Shown here in pieces: positions 18,681-28,963 of a DNA stretch of 64,000 nt. The stretch is taken from positions 558,001-622,000 of the forward strand of contig NZ_JAOWKZ010000003.1 in assembly GCF_025751495.1 (NCBI RefSeq). Direction: 5' to 3'. The position numbers were made by a program, and so were the translations under genes. The notes beneath the pieces are model-generated. The model was not told the DNA's origin and ran no database searches. It was given only the letters and a program-made list of their open reading frames with translations. How positions within the stretch are numbered: position 1 is the stretch's first letter; each line of letters begins with the position of its first letter. This DNA is from Albidovulum litorale. GTDB lineage: Bacteria > Pseudomonadota > Alphaproteobacteria > Rhodobacterales > Rhodobacteraceae.

Positions 18681-21600
18681 TCAGAATTCCTCCCAGCCGG
18701 GTGTCACTGCGGGCAGCGGGCGGCGACGCGCCACCACCGACGCCATACGCCGTACCCCGTTCGCCCCCTTGAAAGCAGCAGAGGCGGCGGCGCTGGCCGG
18801 GCCGCAATCTTCCGCCCCAGGTCCACCGCCGCGCAGATCGATCCGGAAGCGACCCATCGTGGCCGTCAGCGCCTCCGCCCCCCGGGTCAGCGACTGGCTG
18901 GCAACCGATGCCTGACCGAACAGCGCAGCATTCTGTTGCGTGACCTGATCGATCTGATTTACGGCAATATTGATCTCGGCGAGACCCGCTGACTGTTCCT
19001 GTGCCGAGGCGGCAATTTCCGAAACGCGCTCCGCAATACTGGATACCGAGGCGACGATGTCCGTCAATGCTTGACCGGCCTCGCCGACGAGGCCGACACC
19101 GCGCTTGACCTGTGCGGAGGAAGCAGAGATCAGGCCGTCAATCTCGCGTGCCGCGTCTGATGAACGCTGAGCCAGAGCTCTGACTTCAGCAGCCACGACG
19201 GCGAATCCGCGCCCTGCCTCGCCCGCGCGGGCCGCTTCCACTCCGGCGTTCAAGGCCAAAAGATTCGTCTGAAAAGCAATGTCGTCGATAACTTCAATGA
19301 TACGGGCAATGCGCTCCGACGAGCTCTCTATCTCGCCCATGGCCCGGACGGCCTCCCTCACCACAGCGCCCGATGCCTCGGCCGAGGCAAGAGCATCGCC
19401 AACCACAACGCTCGCTTCAGCCGCCCCGCTCGCCGCCGATCGGACCGATATCGTCAGTTGATCAAGCGCCGCAGCGGTCTGTTCCAGCGTTGCCGCCTGT
19501 TGTTCAGTTCGGCCCGTCAGATCCTCGGCGGAGCGCGCGATGTCAGCCGCCTCGCCCTCGATGCCGGAGGCGTTTTCCATCACAACGGCCATCGCTACGC
19601 CAAGCTGTTCGATGGCGTTGTTAAAATCGTCGCGTAGGGTTTCGTATTCGGCCGCGAAGCCACTCTCGATACGTGTGGTGAGATCACCTTGCGAAAGTTC
19701 GCTCAACCCGATCCGAAGTGCCTCCACGACCTGGTTCTGCGCCTCTTCCAGCATTCGCCTGTGTTCCTCGGCGCGGCGCAGGCGGCGTTCGGCGACAGTC
19801 ATGTCGGCCCCCATCAACAGCACTTTCAGCAAAGCCCCATCGTGATCGTGGATCGGCGACAGACTGCCATCCACGACGCCTTCGGGTCCGTCACCGATCC
19901 GTGCCCGAAAGCGGCCGAAGACCGAAGCTCCGGCCATCAGCCGATCCCAGAGCGGTCCACTGTCACCACTTCCGTCATCGTCGAGATGCAGCAGGTCGGC
20001 AAGATGGCATGCCGGGATATCGATTCCTGGCAAACCGAGCAGGGTGCGCATCTTCTCATTGGCGTTGATCAGGTTGCCATCGGATTCAAATTCCGCTGTT
20101 GCGAGGTTCCGGTCGAATGCGGACAGCACGGCCCGGTTCATACGTTCGACCGTGACGTCGCGCCATTCGACGACGAAGCCGATGCGGCCGTGATCCTCCA
20201 TCACGACTTCGTTGATCTCGAGAGCGAAGCGCGCGTCACCTATACGAATCTCTGCGCGGTGAGGAAGATGAGCGGAAGCGGCCAACCGCTCCGCTATGCT
20301 ATCTGACGCCTTGTGGCACGCATCCATATTGCGACCGACGACCCCTGCTGCGTCGAAGTCAGGCGTGACCTTACGAAACTCTTGGATATGGTGACGGAAA
20401 AGACCTTCAAGCGATGCATTTGCGTAGGTAATGCGAAAGTCACGGTCCATGATCATCAGGGCTGCGGACGATCCTTCGAAAGCGGCGCTTTTGAACGCGG
20501 CATCCCGGGCGATCTCGGCGCTTTTTGCCAGGCCATCTCGGAATGTCTCCAGCGCCCGGGCGATGGTGCCGATCTCATCCCGCCGCCAAGTATCCAGGAC
20601 AGAAACATCATAGTTGCCCTCGGCGATTTCCCGCATCACGCTGGAATTCGCAATTAGCGGCCGCGATAGGCTGCTGGCGATCAGAGACACAACTCCGCCG
20701 AGAACAACCATGGAGACAAGCCCGGCGGTGACAAGGCTTGCCGTCAGGTCCCGGACGGGGGCCAATGTCGTTGCGAGAGGCTCCTCGTGCACCAGAACAA
20801 GATCGAGACCCGGCAAGGCAACCCGACTGGCCATGACGATCGACTGAGTGCCGAAAAGACCCGGTTCCTGCCTCAGTGCCTCACCCCCGGCAAAAGCCAC
20901 CCTGACCGATTGGGACGCGGTTCGCAGGCTCAGGATGGCATGCCTATCAAAGCCCTGAACATCAGACCGGAGCTTGAGGTCCTTGCCGACAAGATAGGTC
21001 AGACTGTCCTTTTCGTGATGCTCAGCCGGCCTCCGGGTCAGGGCGGTCACCTGATCGGCCGAGATCTGAAAGATCAGTGCGCCGACTGTCTTGCCGTCGC
21101 TGTCCTTCAGCGGAACTGCAGCAAAACTTGCGGGGTCGGTCCCGGACGGACCATAAAAGGCGAAATCGGTGAAGATCACATCGGCCTCGGGCATGTGCAT
21201 GACACGGCGCGCGACCCGTGACAGGCTGCTGGAGCGCAACTCGCCGATGAAAAGATTCTGGCCCAGATCCTCTTCTTTTGCGACGGAATAAAGTACGTTG
21301 CCCGCCACATCGATCATAAGGACGTCGTGATATCCTTTCTGTTCGACAAACGCTGAAAAGATCCCGTGATACCGCCCGTGGGCAATCGAGTAATCCGAAA
21401 TATCGGAAACGCTTTTCAGCTTGTAGCGCTGCCCGCTCGGATGGGGGTTGAGTTCGATGAAGTGATGACGGAGCAGGGTGCCGGGTCCATCGCCCATCCG
21501 CTCCCAAGCGCGGGAATAGTCCCTCAGGGCGCGGGCGGTTTGCGGGCTGTCCGCCAGCGAGCGCAGGTCGGTAGAAACGACCGCGAACCAGGCTTCGATC

Positions 21601-21773
21601 TCCAGCGCCTTGGCGTCAACGAAAATGCCGACCTGCTCCTCCCCCGCTTTTAGGAGGGCCGCACGGGCATAGTGATATCCCGTGTATCCCATCGTCAGCA
21701 GGGCCACGAGTGCGACAGTGCCCAGTACCAACGGCAGTTTCAGGGCAAGGCTGACATCGTCGAGCAGGCGCAT
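18681..21773 (-). CDS. Methyl-accepting chemotaxis protein with periplasmic Cache-like domain, two PAS domains and CheB/CheR-docking tail
   Basis: This 1030-residue transmembrane receptor has a membrane segment at about residues 12-36, a large periplasmic sensor of about 300 residues resembling a double Cache domain, a second segment at about 344-368, a HAMP domain to about 420, two PAS domains (about 435-540 and 555-660), and the coiled-coil signalling domain with hairpin tip [20 protein letters not shown]. The C-terminus is GWEEF, matching the xWxxF pentapeptide that tethers CheR and CheB. I use the ATG at 21773; the frame continues to a GTG at 21812. No CheR is encoded in this window. The ligand cannot be inferred. 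Confidence 0.92.
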   Translation of the reverse strand: MRLLDDVSLALKLPLVLGTVALVALLTMGYTGYHYARAALLKAGEEQVGIFVDAKALEIEAWFAVVSTDLRSLADSPQTARALRDYSRAWERMGDGPGTLLRHHFIELNPHPSGQRYKLKSVSDISDYSIAHGRYHGIFSAFVEQKGYHDVLMIDVAGNVLYSVAKEEDLGQNLFIGELRSSSLSRVARRVMHMPEADVIFTDFAFYGPSGTDPASFAAVPLKDSDGKTVGALIFQISADQVTALTRRPAEHHEKDSLTYLVGKDLKLRSDVQGFDRHAILSLRTASQSVRVAFAGGEALRQEPGLFGTQSIVMASRVALPGLDLVLVHEEPLATTLAPVRDLTASLVTAGLVSMVVLGGVVSLIASSLSRPLIANSSVMREIAEGNYDVSVLDTWRRDEIGTIARALETFRDGLAKSAEIARDAAFKSAAFEGSSAALMIMDRDFRITYANASLEGLFRHHIQEFRKVTPDFDAAGVVGRNMDACHKASDSIAERLAASAHLPHRAEIRIGDARFALEINEVVMEDHGRIGFVVEWRDVTVERMNRAVLSAFDRNLATAEFESDGNLINANEKMRTLLGLPGIDIPACHLADLLHLDDDGSGDSGPLWDRLMAGASVFGRFRARIGDGPEGVVDGSLSPIHDHDGALLKVLLMGADMTVAERRLRRAEEHRRMLEEAQNQVVEALRIGLSELSQGDLTTRIESGFAAEYETLRDDFNNAIEQLGVAMAVVMENASGIEGEAADIARSAEDLTGRTEQQAATLEQTAAALDQLTISVRSAASGAAEASVVVGDALASAEASGAVVREAVRAMGEIESSSERIARIIEVIDDIAFQTNLLALNAGVEAARAGEAGRGFAVVAAEVRALAQRSSDAAREIDGLISASSAQVKRGVGLVGEAGQALTDIVASVSSIAERVSEIAASAQEQSAGLAEINIAVNQIDQVTQQNAALFGQASVASQSLTRGAEALTATMGRFRIDLRGGGPGAEDCGPASAAASAAFKGANGVRRMASVVARRRPLPAVTPGWEEF

Positions 21774-21845
21774 GGCGGTTTCCGTCCGAAAACGCGCAGG
21801 TCTACGCGTCACCGGCCAACATGCGTGCGGGAATTGAAGATTCGC

Positions 21846-23444
21846 TTAACTACGCAGCCAGGCGACAAGTGCGCGGGTGGAACCATCCTTGCCTGACCCG
21901 TCCTCCTGCCCGCTGAACACGGGCTCCAGCGCCAGCGCCAGTTCCTTGCCCAGTTCGACCCCCCATTGATCGAAGGAGTTGATCCCGAGGATAACGCCTT
22001 CAGCAAAGACCCGGTGCTCGTAAAGCGCTATGATCTGACCGAGAACGAAGGGGGTGAGTTTCGGGTAGAGCAATGTCGTCGATGGCCGGTTGCCGGGAAA
22101 GACCCGGTGGCGGGCTTGCCGGTCCAATTCCGCACCGGTCAGCCCCTTTGCGGCCATGACCGCGCGGGCCTCTTCAAGGGATCGTCCACGCAAAAGCGCC
22201 TCAGATTGCGCGAGGCAGTTGGCGGCCAGAAGGCGGTGCTGATGTGCGAGGTCCGGCTCGTGCCCTTCCCGGCCCAGAAGGAACTCACACGGGATCACCC
22301 GCGTGCCCTGATGGATCAGCTGGTAGAAGGCGTGCTGGCCATTGGTGCCGGGCTCGCCCCAGACAACCGGGCCGGAATGTATCACCAGATCCGACCCGTC
22401 CATCGCCACGCGCTTGCCGTTGCTCTCCATCTCCAGCTGCTGAAGATAAGCGGGCAGCCGGGCAAGTCGCTGTTCATAGGGCAGGACCGCGCGGGTCGCG
22501 TGGCCGCAGATCTGGTTGTGCCAGAGGCCGGTCAGCGCCAGCATCACCGGCATGTTGTCGACAAAGGGGGCGTCGCGGAAATGGTCGTCCATCGCCCGGC
22601 CGCCATCCAGAAATGCGCGGAAATGTTCCGGCCCGATGGCGATCATCAGCGTGAGGCCGACCGGCCCCCACATCGAATAGCGCCCGCCGACCCAGTCGGC
22701 GAAACCGAAGACCCGTTCGGGCGGAATGCCGAAGGCTGCCGTCTTGTCGGCGGCAGTAGAGACGGCGGCGAACTGCGCAGCCGGGTCGGCGATCTTGTCC
22801 GCCATCCAGCGCCGCGCGGTTTCGGCGTTCGTCATCGTCTCGATGGTGGTGAAGGTCTTTGATGCGACGACGATCAGCGTCGTTGCGGGATTCAGCCCGG
22901 CCAGCACGTCATGCACGTGGGCCCCGTCCACATTCGACACGAAATGCGCCCGTGGCCCGTCGGCGTAGGGCGACAGTGCGATAGCCGCCATGGCGGGGCC
23001 GAGGTCCGATCCGCCAATGCCGATATTGACCACATCGGTAATGCGCCCGCCCTGCCCCGTGATGCGTCCATCACGGATGTCACGGGCAAAGTCTTGCATC
23101 CGCGCATGGGTCGCGCGCACCTCGGGCATAACGTCGCTGCCGTCCACCATGACCGAAGCGTCGATGTTGCGAAGCGCAGTATGCAGGACTGCGCGGTTCT
23201 CGGTTTCGTTGATCTTCCCGCCTGAGAACATCGCGTCGCGGCGGCTAGCCAGATGCGAGGCCTCAGCCAACCGGATCAGTAGCCCGCGGGCATGGGGGTC
23301 AATGGAGGTCTTGGAATAGTCGAAGTAGAGCCCGCCGGCTGCGATCGAGAAATTCTCTGCCCGCCCCTCGGCCTTGAACAGATCAAGAATCGGACGACCC
23401 GAATGGGTTTCATGGTAAAAGCGCAGATCTTCCCAAAGGGTCAT
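21846..23444 (-). CDS. pgi: Glucose-6-phosphate isomerase
   Basis: This 532-residue cytoplasmic enzyme interconverts glucose 6-phosphate and fructose 6-phosphate. The [13 protein letters not shown] loop that binds phosphate and [12 protein letters not shown] with the catalytic glutamate and its neighbours are both present, as is [18 protein letters not shown] near residue 370. Length is normal. It is the third gene of the zwf-pgl-pgi operon, starting 15 bases after pgl. Having pgi with the oxidative branch fits organisms that recycle fructose 6-phosphate into the Entner-Doudoroff pathway. Confidence 0.95.
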   Translation of the reverse strand: MTLWEDLRFYHETHSGRPILDLFKAEGRAENFSIAAGGLYFDYSKTSIDPHARGLLIRLAEASHLASRRDAMFSGGKINETENRAVLHTALRNIDASVMVDGSDVMPEVRATHARMQDFARDIRDGRITGQGGRITDVVNIGIGGSDLGPAMAAIALSPYADGPRAHFVSNVDGAHVHDVLAGLNPATTLIVVASKTFTTIETMTNAETARRWMADKIADPAAQFAAVSTAADKTAAFGIPPERVFGFADWVGGRYSMWGPVGLTLMIAIGPEHFRAFLDGGRAMDDHFRDAPFVDNMPVMLALTGLWHNQICGHATRAVLPYEQRLARLPAYLQQLEMESNGKRVAMDGSDLVIHSGPVVWGEPGTNGQHAFYQLIHQGTRVIPCEFLLGREGHEPDLAHQHRLLAANCLAQSEALLRGRSLEEARAVMAAKGLTGAELDRQARHRVFPGNRPSTTLLYPKLTPFVLGQIIALYEHRVFAEGVILGINSFDQWGVELGKELALALEPVFSGQEDGSGKDGSTRALVAWLRS

Positions 23445-23459
23445 GGTCTCTCCGCAGGA

Positions 23460-24131
23460 TCAGGGGGCCCAGTGGACCGTCGCGTTGGAAAGGACGGCAG
23501 CCACGGGCGCTTCCTCAGCCGGCAGGCTTTCGGCCCGTTCAACGGCCGCTCGTTTTTCGGCCCCGGTGATGAGGATATGGCAAGCCATCGCGTCCGCCAG
23601 CACGCGGGCCGAGAGTGTCACACGTGGTTCAGCCGCACCGGGCGCGCGCATCGGGATTAGGATGGGTGCATCAGGCACGAGCGCCTCAGCCAGACGGTCG
23701 GCGCCGGGAAAGAGTGAGGCGGTATGCATATCCGCGCCCATCCCCAGAAGCAGCACATCAATCGGCAGGCAGGGTTCTATGGCGGCCGCGAGCATTTCCA
23801 CTGCGGCGTCGGGCTCCGGCGTATCCGCATATAACGGCAGGAAGGATGCGGCGGCGGCACGGCCTGTCAGCAGGCGGCTTTTCAAAAGCCGCGCATTTGA
23901 GCGTTCATGGCTCTCTGGCACCCAGCGCTCGTCGTTCAGAAAGATAGCCACCCTATCCCAGTCGAGATTCACGCCCGACAGCACATCGAAGACCGGACCG
24001 GGCGTCGTGCCGCCGGGGACGCAGAAACTGACCCGGTCATTCTGGCGCAGGGCGGCGGCAAGTTCGCTGGCCAGAATGTCGGCCAGATCGAACATCATCA
24101 GTTCGGAATCGGGGTATTCGATGAGTTTCAT
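23460..24131 (-). CDS. pgl: 6-phosphogluconolactonase
   Basis: This 223-residue enzyme hydrolyses 6-phosphogluconolactone to 6-phosphogluconate. The family motifs are FCVPGGTTPGPVFDVL near residue 37, LNDERWVP near 67, and LLGMGADMHTASLFPGA near 130, where the histidine belongs to the active site. It overlaps zwf by four bases (ATGA) and precedes pgi by 15 bases, so the three genes form one transcription unit. Confidence 0.94.
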   Translation of the reverse strand: MKLIEYPDSELMMFDLADILASELAAALRQNDRVSFCVPGGTTPGPVFDVLSGVNLDWDRVAIFLNDERWVPESHERSNARLLKSRLLTGRAAAASFLPLYADTPEPDAAVEMLAAAIEPCLPIDVLLLGMGADMHTASLFPGADRLAEALVPDAPILIPMRAPGAAEPRVTLSARVLADAMACHILITGAEKRAAVERAESLPAEEAPVAAVLSNATVHWAP

Positions 24132-25591
24132 TCACGGATCTCCCGCCACCTCCGGCCATCCCTGTGCAGCAGCATAAGCGCATCTTCCGGCCCGGACGAG
24201 CCCGGATCGTAACCCTTCGGCCGATCACCGCGTGCCTCCCATGCGGCGATGATCGGATCGGTCCAGGCCCAGGCGGCCTCCACCTCATCCCCGCGCATGA
24301 AGAGCGTCTGGTTGCCCCGGATCACATCCATGATCAGGCGTTCATAGGCGTCCGGAATATCGGCACCATCCTCGCCCAGAGCCTCGGCAAAGGACATGTC
24401 GAGTGGCACCTCGGTCAGACGCATGCCACCCGGGCCGGGTTCCTTGATCATGACGCTAAGGTTCATGCCCTCATTCGGCTGCAACCGGATCGCCAGCACG
24501 TTCTCGCGCCAGCCCTCTTCATCGCCGAAAATCGAATGCGGCACTTCCTTGAAGACGATGGCAATCTCGGACGCGCGGCCGCGCAGTTTCTTGCCGGTGC
24601 GCAGGTAGAACGGCGTACCCTTCCAGCGCCAGTTGGCGATATGGGCCTTCAGCGCGATGTAACTTTCGGTCCTTGTCGCCGGGTCGCCCACATCCTCAGC
24701 ATAAGATGGGGCCGCCCCCTTTTTCCCGCCGCCGCGATACTGGCCGCGTACGATATCGTCCGGCTCCACCGGCAGCAGCGCATGGATGACCTTCAGCTTT
24801 TCATCCCGCACTGCGTCGGGGTCAAAGCGATAGGGCGGTTCCATCGCGATGAGACACAGAAGCTGCATCAGATGGTTCTGCACCATGTCCCGCATCGCGC
24901 CCGACTTGTCATAGTAGGCGCCCCTGCCCCCGACACCGACCGTCTCGGCCACGGTAATCTGGACGTGATCGACATGGCGGGCGTTCCAGAGCGGCTCGAA
25001 CAGGATGTTGGCGAACCGTACCGCCATCAGGTTCTGGACCGTCTCCTTGCCCAGATAGTGGTCGATCCGGTAGATCTGGCTTTCGTCGAAATGCTCGGCC
25101 AACGTCGCGTTCAGCGTCTTGGCACTGGCAAGGTCGCGGCCGAAGGGCTTTTCAACCACGATGCGCGAATTCGGCGTCGCGATGCCATGGCGGTGCAATC
25201 GCTCGGCCAGATCTCCGAAGAGCGACGGACCGACGGAGAAGTAATAGGCCTGCACAACATCACGGCGGATCAGAGCCGCCAGTTCCGGCCAGCCGCCATC
25301 GCCTTTGGCATCCACGGCGACGTAATGCAAATGGTCGAGGAATCGCGCGACGCTGTCCGCGTCACGCTTTTTCACATCGAGGAATTCCTCGATCGCCTCG
25401 GCCACAAAGGCCCGGAAGCCCGCCGCATCCATCTCCGTTCTGGCCGAACCGATGATGCGTGAGGTTTCAGGGATCTGCCCCGCCACAAACCGACGATAAA
25501 GCCCCGGCAGGATCTTGCGCCGCGCCAGATCGCCCGTTGCGCCGAATACGACAAGGTCGAACGGATCGACCGGAATCACCCGTGAGACCAT
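24128..25591 (-). CDS. zwf: Glucose-6-phosphate 1-dehydrogenase
   Basis: This 487-residue enzyme oxidises glucose 6-phosphate with NADP+ or NAD+ as the first step of the pentose phosphate and Entner-Doudoroff routes. The nucleotide-binding motif GATGDLARRKILPGLY lies at residues 14-29 and the active-site motif RIDHYLGKETVQN is near 172. It heads the zwf-pgl-pgi operon. A perfect 16-base palindrome lies 20 bases upstream of its ATG, where a repressor would block the early transcript. Confidence 0.96.
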   Translation of the reverse strand: MVSRVIPVDPFDLVVFGATGDLARRKILPGLYRRFVAGQIPETSRIIGSARTEMDAAGFRAFVAEAIEEFLDVKKRDADSVARFLDHLHYVAVDAKGDGGWPELAALIRRDVVQAYYFSVGPSLFGDLAERLHRHGIATPNSRIVVEKPFGRDLASAKTLNATLAEHFDESQIYRIDHYLGKETVQNLMAVRFANILFEPLWNARHVDHVQITVAETVGVGGRGAYYDKSGAMRDMVQNHLMQLLCLIAMEPPYRFDPDAVRDEKLKVIHALLPVEPDDIVRGQYRGGGKKGAAPSYAEDVGDPATRTESYIALKAHIANWRWKGTPFYLRTGKKLRGRASEIAIVFKEVPHSIFGDEEGWRENVLAIRLQPNEGMNLSVMIKEPGPGGMRLTEVPLDMSFAEALGEDGADIPDAYERLIMDVIRGNQTLFMRGDEVEAAWAWTDPIIAAWEARGDRPKGYDPGSSGPEDALMLLHRDGRRWREIRE

Positions 25592-25611
25592 TTTCCGTTC
25601 CTTTGCGGCTT

Positions 25612-25627
25612 CCGTTAGCGCTAACGG
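25612..25627. promoter_or_regulatory. Perfect 16-bp palindrome, LacI-type operator candidate for zwf-pgl-pgi
   Basis: CCGTTAGCGCTAACGG is its own reverse complement, and its core TTAGCGCTAA with the central CG step is the usual form of LacI-family operators for sugar genes. It lies 20 bases before the zwf ATG and downstream of the candidate promoter, so binding could block elongation or initiation. No LacI-family gene is present in the window. Confidence 0.65.
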
Positions 25628-25655
25628 TGCTGCTCATAGCGCCTTGTGGACGATA

Positions 25656-25685
25656 AGTCTAGCACCGCCTACAGGGCCGAGACAA
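25656..25685 (-). promoter_or_regulatory. Candidate zwf promoter
   Basis: Read on the minus strand, TTGTCT (25680-25685) and TAGACT (25656-25661) are separated by 18 bases and each match four of six sigma70 positions. The palindrome at 25612-25627 would then lie in the untranslated leader. Confidence 0.3.
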
Positions 25686-25704
25686 TTGTGGTCCAGCGGG
25701 CGAC

Positions 25705-26697
25705 TTATTGGCCGTACATGCGTTTCTTGCGCGCCCGGGTCTCCTGCGTACCGGCCTCGGTCCCATCGTGGAAAGTGCCGAACCAGCGATCCCACGGCAT
25801 TTCCTGATTGCCGTAGTTACATTCGTAATAGCGGTGGTGGAGCTGGTGATAGAAGGTCCCGAGCGCGAGGCGGCGCTTGTCCTTGACCAGAAGATCCTCA
25901 TAGCCGGTATGGGTCATCGAGGCGCCGGGGCCTTCGTAGATCACGTGGAAGATGAGGTGGATCGGATGCGAGGCAACGATCCAGTGGATGGCGAGCGACG
26001 AGAAATAAAGGAAATGTTCGACCGGATGCATCGACATGCCCGACCAGGGGCCGATGTTGACATTCCGGTGATGCAGCGAATGGACCCGTCTGTACAGTAA
26101 CGGAACGTGCAAAAGCCGGTGCACCCAGTAGAAGTGGAACGCCGACCAGATCGGAATGAGGATAAGGGCCAGAATGAACCAGATGGGGTGTTCGGCAAAG
26201 GTGATGACCGGTGCGTAGCCATTCGCCATCAGCCAGATCGTCACGACCTGAAAACCGGTCAGTTGGGCCACGCCCGAGGTCAGCGACCAGAACATGTTGT
26301 CACGGACCTGATCGGCGAAATTCCACAGCCGGTTGCCCTTCGCCTGCTCCTTATGGTCGAATTTCAGCCGCTTGCCCTGCCCTTTCCTCATGTAAAAGTA
26401 CCAGTGCAGCCCGCCCGCGATCACGATCACCAATGCCATGTTGATCGCCCAGACCTGCGCGACCCAGCCGACGGCAAAATTCTGTGCTGTTTCCAGCGAC
26501 GGATAGGCGATTACGTAAAGGACGAAGGCGAGGATCACCATCATCACTCGCTCGCTCAGCATCAGCCAGTTTCGGGCGAACCAGCGCACAAGGAAACCGG
26601 GATCGGGCGGCCAGCGGAAGATCGAGGGATCGGCAAGCGGCAGGTCCGGGTGGTAATTCCACTCGCGGCTCATCGGTGAGTCATCACCCTGGCTCAT
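25705..26697 (-). CDS. Sterol desaturase / fatty acid hydroxylase superfamily membrane protein
   Basis: This 330-residue integral membrane di-iron oxygenase has the complete set of histidine clusters: H193-RLL-H197, H206-SL-H209-H210, H224-PVE-H228 and H284-QL-H287-H288. Four or so membrane segments surround them (about 48-65, 80-100, 165-190, 228-250). Members introduce a hydroxyl group or double bond into lipids, carotenoids or sterols; the substrate is not deducible. The ATG at 26697 is supported by AGAGGG upstream. It appears to be a single gene between zwf and acuI, with 154 bases to the acuI stop that hold nothing I can identify with confidence. Confidence 0.88.
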   Translation of the reverse strand: MSQGDDSPMSREWNYHPDLPLADPSIFRWPPDPGFLVRWFARNWLMLSERVMMVILAFVLYVIAYPSLETAQNFAVGWVAQVWAINMALVIVIAGGLHWYFYMRKGQGKRLKFDHKEQAKGNRLWNFADQVRDNMFWSLTSGVAQLTGFQVVTIWLMANGYAPVITFAEHPIWFILALILIPIWSAFHFYWVHRLLHVPLLYRRVHSLHHRNVNIGPWSGMSMHPVEHFLYFSSLAIHWIVASHPIHLIFHVIYEGPGASMTHTGYEDLLVKDKRRLALGTFYHQLHHRYYECNYGNQEMPWDRWFGTFHDGTEAGTQETRARKKRMYGQ

Positions 26698-26851
26698 GGC
26701 ATCGGCCCTCTTGCGGGTTTCCTTGTGCCAAGCCTATGACGCGTGCCAGCGGGTCACCACGCCAATAGCGACGCCCAGTGTCGCGCCGGAGCGTCCTTTG
26801 TCCCGCTAATACAGGTAGGGCGGCCGTGACCGGCCGTCGCTCTCAGACGGT

Positions 26852-27847
26852 TCAGGCGTTCACATCAACGACGACACGGCCCTTGACCTGACCTTTCAGA
26901 ATATCGCGGCCGAGGCCGGGCAGGTCCGAAAGCGTCGCGGGCCGGATCATCGCGTCTAGCTTGTCCATTGGCAGGTCCTGAGCAATCCGTTCCCACGCGC
27001 GGACACGGTTTGCGTAGGGCTGCATGACCGAGTCGATGCCCAGAAGGTTAACGCCGCGCAGGATGAAGGGGGTGATCAGAGCGCCTTCGATGGCAGCGCC
27101 CCCGGCCAAGCCCACGGCAGCGACCGAAGTGCCATATTTCATCTGTTTCAAGACGCGGCCAAGCATCGCGCCCGCAACCGCATCAATGCAACCTGCCCAT
27201 TGTTCGCCCTCAAGGGGCTTCTTCGTCACTTCGGTCAGGTCTTCCCGCGCAACGATCTGGCTTGCGCCAAGGCTTTTCAGATAGTCTGCCGTCTCGGGCC
27301 GCCCGGTGACGGCGGCGACCTCATGGCCAAGCTTGGCGAGGATCGCGACCGCGACCGAACCGACGCCACCAGCGGCGCCAGTCACCAGAACCGGACCGTG
27401 GCCCGGCTGAAGCCCGTGATCCTCAAGCGCCATGACCGAGAGCATGGAGGTCAGGCCCGCCGTACCCACCGCCATTGCCTGACGGGTGCTCAGGCCCGCA
27501 GGCAGCGGCACGAGCCAGTCGGCGCGGACGGAGGCCTTCTGGGCATAGCCGCCCCAATGCGCCTCGCCCACGCGCCAGCCGGTCAGAACGACCTTGTCGC
27601 CCGCCTTGTAACGCGGGTCGGACGACTTTTCGACAGTCCCGGCAAAGTCGATCCCTGGCACATGGGGGTAGTTGCGAACCAACCCGCCGCCCGGCCCGAT
27701 ACACAGACCGTCCTTGTAGTTCACCGTCGAGTATTCGACGGCGACCAAAACCTCGCTTTCGGGCAGGCGGCTTTCCTCGATCGCCTGAACGCTGGCCGAC
27801 GTCTTTCCGCTTTCTTCGTCCTTCGTGACAACCAGAGCGTTGATCAT
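26852..27847 (-). CDS. acuI: Acryloyl-CoA reductase, AcuI type (YhdH family)
   Basis: This 331-residue zinc-independent medium-chain reductase family protein would reduce acryloyl-CoA to propionyl-CoA with NADPH, detoxifying a product of DMSP breakdown. It has the YhdH/AcuI features: YSTVNYKDGLCIGPGG near residue 38, YPHVPGIDFAGTV, and the nucleotide-binding GAAGGVGSVAVAILAKLGH near 155. The ATG at 27847 follows GAGGAGAGGC; the longer frame lacks such a site. It starts 10 bases after the dmdA stop. In Ruegeria pomeroyi acuI likewise lies directly downstream of dmdA, which strongly supports this assignment over a generic quinone reductase. Confidence 0.92.
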   Translation of the reverse strand: MINALVVTKDEESGKTSASVQAIEESRLPESEVLVAVEYSTVNYKDGLCIGPGGGLVRNYPHVPGIDFAGTVEKSSDPRYKAGDKVVLTGWRVGEAHWGGYAQKASVRADWLVPLPAGLSTRQAMAVGTAGLTSMLSVMALEDHGLQPGHGPVLVTGAAGGVGSVAVAILAKLGHEVAAVTGRPETADYLKSLGASQIVAREDLTEVTKKPLEGEQWAGCIDAVAGAMLGRVLKQMKYGTSVAAVGLAGGAAIEGALITPFILRGVNLLGIDSVMQPYANRVRAWERIAQDLPMDKLDAMIRPATLSDLPGLGRDILKGQVKGRVVVDVNA

Positions 27848-27857
27848 GCCTCTCTCC

Positions 27858-28946
27858 TCAAATCCAGAACTTCGCCTGCAAGACGGCGTTTCGCATGCCG
27901 TCCTGCGTTTCCACTTCGATCTTGCTGCCCGCATCCCAATGGCTGTCGGCGATCATGCCGATGGCGACATTGGTCCCGAAATCGGGGCTTCGGACGGCAC
28001 TTGTCACCTGTCCGACCCGTTTCCCTCCGGCATAGACATGCCAGAGCCGGTCGCACGGAGGAATGTCGCCCTCGATCGCCAGGGCCCGGATCATCCGGCG
28101 CGCTGGACGCAGGCCCAGCCCCGCCTTGCCGATGTACTCGCCGGGCGCATTGACGAACTTGCCCAAGCCCGCCTCCATCGGCGTGTTTTCGCGGGTCATG
28201 TCATTGCCATAGGACAGGAGTCCACCCTCGACCCGTTCGATCAGGTTGGGGCAACCGGCACGGACATCCATATCCTCACCCGCCTTAAAGAGCGCGTCCC
28301 AGAGCGGCATGCCGAGGTCGAAGTCATCGACATAAATCTCGAACCCGCCCTGCTTGGAATAGCCCGACCGGGCGATGATGAAGTCGTGCCCTTCGAAAGC
28401 CAACCGCTTGTAGCGGAAGAAACGGATATCACGCACCGCGTCGCCAAAGACCCGCGCCATCAGGTCGTCCGATTTCGGCCCCTGAATGGCGAGCGGGGAG
28501 ACGTCGGGTTCCTCCACCACGACATCCAGTTCCAGCGCATCCGCGATACCCAGCACGTATTGCAGGAAATCGCTGTCGGCGATGGAGATCCAGTAGTGAT
28601 CGGGGGCGAGTTTCACCGCCACAGGATCGTTCAACATGCCGCCATGCCGGTCCACGACCGGAATGTAATAGCACTGGTCGTCCGCCATCTTTGAAAGGTC
28701 GCGGGGGGAGATCAGCGTCATCAACCGCAACGCATCCGGACCTTTCACGCTCACCTGCCGCTCGCAGGCTACATCCCAAACCTGAACATTGCGCTTCAGG
28801 TGATGGTAATCATTGACGAAATCCTGCCCGAACCGGGTCGGCAGCAGCATGTGGTTATAGACCGTATAGCCCTTGACCCCGGCGGCTTCGACACCGGGCG
28901 TGAAAGGGGTGCGGCGCACGCGCCGCGAGGGGGTGATGTCGGCCAT
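27858..28946 (-). CDS. dmdA: Dimethylsulfoniopropionate demethylase
   Basis: This 362-residue tetrahydrofolate-dependent enzyme moves a methyl group from DMSP to tetrahydrofolate, giving 3-methylmercaptopropionate; it starts the demethylation route that supplies carbon and reduced sulphur to marine bacteria. It belongs to the GcvT fold, seen in the N-terminal KGYTVYNHMLLPTRF region, QVWDVACERQVSVKGPDA and DLGMPLWDALF. The opening SRRVRRTPFTPGVEAAGVK and the pairing with acuI separate DmdA from ordinary glycine cleavage T-proteins and dimethylglycine enzymes. It lies 17 bases after the DUF1326 gene and 10 bases before acuI. A related non-DMSP demethylase remains a smaller possibility. Confidence 0.9.
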   Translation of the reverse strand: MADITPSRRVRRTPFTPGVEAAGVKGYTVYNHMLLPTRFGQDFVNDYHHLKRNVQVWDVACERQVSVKGPDALRLMTLISPRDLSKMADDQCYYIPVVDRHGGMLNDPVAVKLAPDHYWISIADSDFLQYVLGIADALELDVVVEEPDVSPLAIQGPKSDDLMARVFGDAVRDIRFFRYKRLAFEGHDFIIARSGYSKQGGFEIYVDDFDLGMPLWDALFKAGEDMDVRAGCPNLIERVEGGLLSYGNDMTRENTPMEAGLGKFVNAPGEYIGKAGLGLRPARRMIRALAIEGDIPPCDRLWHVYAGGKRVGQVTSAVRSPDFGTNVAIGMIADSHWDAGSKIEVETQDGMRNAVLQAKFWI

Positions 28947-28963
28947 GTGTGTCCCCGATCAGG

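Noticed and set aside
27848-27934. Longer N-terminus for acuI starting at 27934
   Set aside because: The extra residues overlap the dmdA 3' end, are arginine-rich, and the ATG at 27847 has a strong ribosome site.
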